A stretch of DNA of 9,394 bases, from assembly GCA_028820215.1 (NCBI GenBank), contig JAPPKD010000046.1, positions 1 to 9,394 of the forward strand, read 5' to 3'. Positions within the stretch are counted from its first letter, which is position 1. Each line of letters begins with the position of its first letter. A program made the position numbers and the translations under genes. Origin of the DNA: Spirochaetaceae bacterium (GTDB lineage Bacteria; Spirochaetota; Spirochaetia; SZUA-6; Bin103). The notes under the pieces are model-generated. The model saw only the letters and a program-made list of their open reading frames with translations, was not told the origin of the DNA and ran no database searches. Of the stretch, positions 6,294-9,394 are shown in pieces.

Positions 6294-7871
6294 TCACATG
6301 CCCCACACGTCGACCGGCACCGAGCCGGCGCCGCTACGCGGATGGGCCGCGTTGCGACGGACATGGAACACCTTTTCGTCCCAGCTCCGGTTCTCCCGCC
6401 GGTCGATGACGACCAGGTGCCCGGCCTCCGCGGCGCAGCGGTCCACGTAGCGCGCCGTCTGTTGCACGCCCTCGTCGACGACGCTGTCCAGGCCGTCGCG
6501 CTCCCGCACAACCTTGCACTCCACCACGAACTCCTGCACCCGGTTCGCCAGCGGCCAGACGATCAGCAGGTCCACTCGCCCGCGCCCCAGGGCGTACTCG
6601 CGTTCGATGCGGCCGCCGCCGTTCACGACGCGCTGCAGACACGCCTGGAGGAGCAACTGCGGCCACGCCTCCTCGTAGGCGAAGCGGTTCTGCCAGTGCT
6701 CGGAGTGGCGGCGGAAGAAGGCCTGGAACTCCTCCATCAGCAACCCCGTGTCCAGGCTGCCGTCCGGTCGCACGTACCGCGGCGGCGACAGATCCAGCGT
6801 CTCCTGCGCCACCCACGCGAGCTCGCGCGGCAGCACCTCGGCGTAGATCGGATTGGCCATCCGCAGCGGCGCATCGCCGGCCACCAGCCCCAGGTCGCGC
6901 GCGTACGAGACGTCGCGGTCCGTGAAGGCGTGCCGGTCGGTGCCGCTCAGCATCGGCTCGATCACCCGCCGCACGCGGTCCTCGCGCAGCTTGTCCGCCA
7001 GATAGTCCAGGTGCGTCACCCGGTTCACGATGAGGTCCTCGCGCACCGCGGCGATGTCGTTCGCGGTCACCGTGCGGGAACGATCCTCGCGCAACGCCCT
7101 GTTCTCGAAGCATGCGCCATACGCCAGCGCGTTCACCAGCCACGGCTGGCCTCGCGTCTGCGTCCATACCGCCTCCAGCGCCTCCGGGGCGAACGCCTGG
7201 CCGGTCTCTTCGGTGTGCTGGCCCAGCAGCGCCTGCGTCTGCCCGCGCGAGAAATCGCCCAGCCGCAGCGACGCAGCGGCGATGTTGAACGGGCTGCCCG
7301 CGGCGCCCATGCGGTAGTCGCGCGGGTCGCGCATGCCGCACAGGACCACGCTGTGCGGAAAGCGCTCGGGGCGGCCCGGGTAGCCGGCGCGGATCTGCTG
7401 CAGTACCGACAGCAGCGAATCGCCCGTCAGCGTGTCGATCTCGTCGATCAGCAGCACCAACTGCCGCGGCGACGCTTCCGCCCAGCGCTCCAGCGCGACG
7501 CTCAGCGCCAGGTCCGGCCCGAATTCGGCGAGGGCGTCCGCCCACACGTCGCGCAGGAACCGGTCGCCCAACGCCGCATCGGCCGCCTTCGCCAGGCTCG
7601 CGAGCACCACGCGCATCGCCCGCTCCACGTCGTCGCGGGCGGTCCGTGCCGTCTCCACCGTGACGTACACGCACCCGTAGCCTCGACCGTTCAGCACGTC
7701 GGCCAGCGCCAGCAGTGCCGACGTCTTCCCCGTCTGCCGCGGCGCGTGCAGCGCGAAGTACTTCTTGTCGCGCACCAGGCCGAGCACCGAGTCCAGATCG
7801 ATCCTCGACAGCGGCGCGATCAGGTAGTGATCGGTCGGATTGACGGGGCCGGCGGTGTTGAACGAACGCAT
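6294..7871 (-). CDS. AAA-type ATPase fused to a PD-(D/E)XK nuclease domain
   Basis: The protein is 525 aa, starting at ATG 7871. The N-terminal P-loop ATPase has Walker A APRQTGKTS (43-51, with K49 and T50) and Walker B QLVLLIDEID (137-146, D143-E144), followed by a strand VVLCGMRDPRDY (175-186) and a helical region with TRGQPWLVNALAY, as in AAA-like/STAND-type ATPases. The C-terminal domain, about residues 427-495, carries PD-(D/E)XK nuclease signs: D434 in GRGRVDLLIVW, E451 and K453 in FVVECKVV, and a QQTARYVD stretch (from Q470) resembling motif IV. The architecture recalls DUF1703-like ATPase-nuclease proteins, which are common and often multi-copy in environmental bacteria and whose role (mobile element, defence or DNA maintenance) is unsettled. 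It follows the dehydrogenase after only 3 bases, so it is very likely on the same transcript. Domain calls are confident; function is not. Confidence 0.85.
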   Translation of the reverse strand: MRSFNTAGPVNPTDHYLIAPLSRIDLDSVLGLVRDKKYFALHAPRQTGKTSALLALADVLNGRGYGCVYVTVETARTARDDVERAMRVVLASLAKAADAALGDRFLRDVWADALAEFGPDLALSVALERWAEASPRQLVLLIDEIDTLTGDSLLSVLQQIRAGYPGRPERFPHSVVLCGMRDPRDYRMGAAGSPFNIAAASLRLGDFSRGQTQALLGQHTEETGQAFAPEALEAVWTQTRGQPWLVNALAYGACFENRALREDRSRTVTANDIAAVREDLIVNRVTHLDYLADKLREDRVRRVIEPMLSGTDRHAFTDRDVSYARDLGLVAGDAPLRMANPIYAEVLPRELAWVAQETLDLSPPRYVRPDGSLDTGLLMEEFQAFFRRHSEHWQNRFAYEEAWPQLLLQACLQRVVNGGGRIEREYALGRGRVDLLIVWPLANRVQEFVVECKVVRERDGLDSVVDEGVQQTARYVDRCAAEAGHLVVIDRRENRSWDEKVFHVRRNAAHPRSGAGSVPVDVWGM

Positions 7872-7874
7872 GGA

Positions 7875-8876
7875 TCAGGGCTGCCTCTCCACGACTGCCT
7901 CGAGCTCTTCCCCGCGGGCGAAGCGGTTCAGGTTCTCCAGGGCGAATCGGGCGCGATTGCGCGATGTGCCGTCGGTACCGCCGGCCGTGTGCGGGCTGAC
8001 GTAGACATTCGGCAGTTGGAACACCGGGTGGGCCGGATCGGCCGGTTCGTGAGCGAACACGTCGAGGCCCGCGCCGCCGAGCCGTCGCTCGAGGAGCGCA
8101 TCGTAGAGCGCATGCTCATCGATCAGCTCGCCGCGGGCGACGTTGATGATGCAGGCCGTGGGCTTCATCAGCCCGATGCGCCGCCGGTCGATGATGGCCT
8201 TGGTCTGGTCGGTCAGATGCAGGTGCGGCGAGAGGAAGTCGCACTGCGCGACGACGCCGTCCAGGTCGTCGGGCCCGCCGAGAAGCTCGGGCTTCAGCTC
8301 ATGGAGCACCTGCTGCTCGATCGGCCGCACGTCGATCGCCAGGATCCGCATTCCGAACGCCCTGGCGCGGCGGGCAAGCAGTTGCCCGCTGTTGCCGAAG
8401 CCGACGATCGCCAGGCTGCGGCCCGCAGGCTCCAGACCGTTCGGGGAGTAGAGCTCGCCCCGCATGAACGTGCGCCGGCCCTCTTCGTAGCGGTGCGCGA
8501 GCATGAGCAGGAACATCATGGCGCGGTCCGCCAGGGCGACGCTGCTCAGATGGCCGGGGCAGTGGCACAGCAGCATGCCGGCGTCGAGGATCCTGTCGAC
8601 CTCGACGTGGTCCAGTCCGTTCGTCTGCGCCTGGACGAACCTGACGCCGGCCTGCGCCGCGGCCTCAATCAGCTCGCCGCTGATATTGCCGCCCAGGTCG
8701 ACGATCACCTCCACACCCTCGAACTGGGCGGTGGCCTCGCGCTCGGCGTCGAACACCCGCAACTCGTGACTGCCGGCGATGGTCGCCACGACGTCGTCGG
8801 CCCAGGACGGATCGATCCCGGCGGGGTGCGGCATGAAGAGAACGTTGAGCCGACGCATCATCGGTCCAGCGGTCAT
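7875..8876 (-). CDS. D-2-hydroxyacid dehydrogenase family protein
   Basis: This is an NAD-dependent D-isomer-specific 2-hydroxyacid dehydrogenase of 333 aa, reducing a 2-keto acid or oxidising a 2-hydroxy acid in the cytoplasm; the exact substrate is unknown. The nucleotide-binding motif GFGNSG is at 159-164, with D182 (ILAID) selecting NAD over NADP. The catalytic triad is present: R248 in INVARGELID, E277 in DVFAHEP and H296 in SPHTAGG. Length and domain order are normal and the gene looks intact. ATG 8876 is preferred because it forms an ATGA overlap with the stop of the upstream ankyrin ORF and has GAAGG a few bases upstream. ATGs at 8861 and 8858 are in frame alternatives closer to the first conserved strand (RLNVLFMPHP). 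The stop lies 3 bases before the ATPase-nuclease start, so the three minus-strand genes look like one operon. Confidence 0.9.
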   Translation of the reverse strand: MTAGPMMRRLNVLFMPHPAGIDPSWADDVVATIAGSHELRVFDAEREATAQFEGVEVIVDLGGNISGELIEAAAQAGVRFVQAQTNGLDHVEVDRILDAGMLLCHCPGHLSSVALADRAMMFLLMLAHRYEEGRRTFMRGELYSPNGLEPAGRSLAIVGFGNSGQLLARRARAFGMRILAIDVRPIEQQVLHELKPELLGGPDDLDGVVAQCDFLSPHLHLTDQTKAIIDRRRIGLMKPTACIINVARGELIDEHALYDALLERRLGGAGLDVFAHEPADPAHPVFQLPNVYVSPHTAGGTDGTSRNRARFALENLNRFARGEELEAVVERQP

Positions 8877-9343
8877 CTTCTGCCTTCGAAGAACGGGCTC
8901 AACAAGGACCGATAGTCCTCCGTGCTCAGGTCTGAGGGAATCTCGAAGGAGATGCCGCCACGCGGCACGACCGCTCCACCATCGGCGAGCGCCTGCATGA
9001 TCAGGCGGATCTCGGCCAACGGCTTCCCGCCCGCCAGGGCGCAGGAAATCGGATGGGTTCGCGGCCTGTCGCCGTACGAGATGTTCGGATCGGCGCCAAG
9101 ATCCAGCAGCATCTTCACTTCGCGAGGTCCGGCGTATCGCGCGGCCTTGCACAGCGCGGTACCGTCGAAGTCGACCGCGTCGATGTCTTCGCCAAGCTCG
9201 TCGAGGCTCCATCCCGAGCGCGGCGATTCGACGATGATCGTGAACGTCAGCCAGTCCTTGTCGCCGCCGGTGGTATCGCCATCCGAGTCGACGACCGTGT
9301 AGATCATCGAGTACGCGCCAGGCTCTGCGGGAATCCCCTTCAA
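8873..9343 (-). CDS. Ankyrin-repeat protein with tail of an Ig-like repeat; 5' part probably broken
   Basis: The open frame of up to 156 codons runs from a TTG at 9343; ATG 9307 is the first ATG, and neither has a good ribosome binding site, so the real start is unknown. Residues 3-39 (GIPAEPGAYSMIYTVVDSDG, then WLTFTIIVE) match the last half of a putative Ig-like (He_PIG-type) repeat, usually found in large exported proteins. Residues 58-126 contain about two ankyrin repeats: DGTALCKAARYAGPREVKML with LDLGADPN, then a looser unit ending ALADGGAVV. Ankyrin repeats bind other proteins. The C-terminal 30 residues are unassigned. An in-frame TAA at 9350-9352 precedes the frame, and sequence beyond it still resembles the same Ig-like repeat, so this is probably the surviving 3' part of a larger gene. 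Its stop overlaps the dehydrogenase ATG (ATGA), giving translational coupling if it is expressed. Confidence 0.6.
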   Translation of the reverse strand: MKGIPAEPGAYSMIYTVVDSDGDTTGGDKDWLTFTIIVESPRSGWSLDELGEDIDAVDFDGTALCKAARYAGPREVKMLLDLGADPNISYGDRPRTHPISCALAGGKPLAEIRLIMQALADGGAVVPRGGISFEIPSDLSTEDYRSLLSPFFEGRR

Positions 9344-9349
9344 CCCGGC

Positions 9350-9394
9350 TTATTCGTGTAGGAGAGGAGAAAAAGTAGGCGCGTCCGCCGATTT
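9350..9394 (-). pseudogene. Remnant of an Ig-like repeat upstream of an in-frame TAA (partial)
   Basis: Read in the same frame as the ankyrin ORF, the last bases of the window give KSADAPTFSPLLHE, then TAA (9350-9352), then AGL and KGIPAEPGAYSMIYT. Putative Ig repeats of the He_PIG type commonly run DAPLTYSLSPALPAGL, then about ten residues, then SGTPTAAGTYTMTYT. The match on both sides of the stop in one frame suggests a single repeat that has gained a stop and lost a short internal segment. Only 14 codons are visible, so this is tentative. Confidence 0.4.

Noticed and set aside
6342..8915. Plus-strand open frame of 857 codons
   Set aside because: It is antisense to the ATPase-nuclease and the dehydrogenase, both with clear motifs. 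Its His/Arg/Gln-rich translation looks like a shadow frame.
1..9394. CRISPR arrays, tRNA or rRNA genes, insertion sequences, attachment sites
   Set aside because: I saw no regularly spaced repeats, no tRNA-like cloverleaf, no transposase motifs and no terminal inverted repeats by reading; a dedicated scan was not possible.

Overview
The window is very GC-rich and gene-dense (gaps between genes of 3 to 69 bases), as expected for a high-GC bacterium. No rRNA, tRNA or taxonomic marker gene is present, so I cannot place the organism. The mix of a VapBC module, sugar-metabolism genes of Gfo/Idh/MocA and PcRGLX/YetA type, an AAA ATPase fused to a PD-(D/E)XK nuclease and a decayed Ig-like/ankyrin gene is typical of an accessory region in an uncultured environmental bacterium, but that is inference.

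Layout. Bases 56-765 (+) hold a complete type II toxin-antitoxin pair, vapB then vapC, with a GTGA stop/start overlap and a candidate promoter/operator in front. Bases 792-2846 (-) hold two overlapping genes: a Gfo/Idh/MocA oxidoreductase that is frameshifted near base 2035, followed by a class I SAM-dependent methyltransferase. Divergent from these, 2916-6245 (+) encodes a large (1109 aa) PcRGLX/YetA-like protein related to exo-rhamnogalacturonan lyases, without a visible signal peptide. A GC-rich hairpin at 6267-6291 separates it from a convergent minus-strand run. In transcription order that run is an ankyrin-repeat ORF carrying the tail of an Ig-like repeat (8873-9343), a D-2-hydroxyacid dehydrogenase (7875-8876) and an AAA ATPase-nuclease fusion (6294-7871). 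The three are packed with an ATGA overlap and a 3-base gap.

How the genes may work together. The lyase-like protein and the divergent oxidoreductase fit uptake and intracellular breakdown of an acidic or deoxy-sugar oligosaccharide, but the oxidoreductase is probably inactive as sequenced. VapBC is self-contained. The ankyrin/dehydrogenase/ATPase run looks like one transcript, but I see no obvious shared function.

The most unusual signals are the frameshift that joins the oxidoreductase and methyltransferase into one uninterrupted 684-codon frame, the decaying Ig-like repeat at the right edge with an in-frame TAA, and a vapB promoter geometry that predicts a leaderless transcript. I found no convincing evidence of a wholly new biological system.
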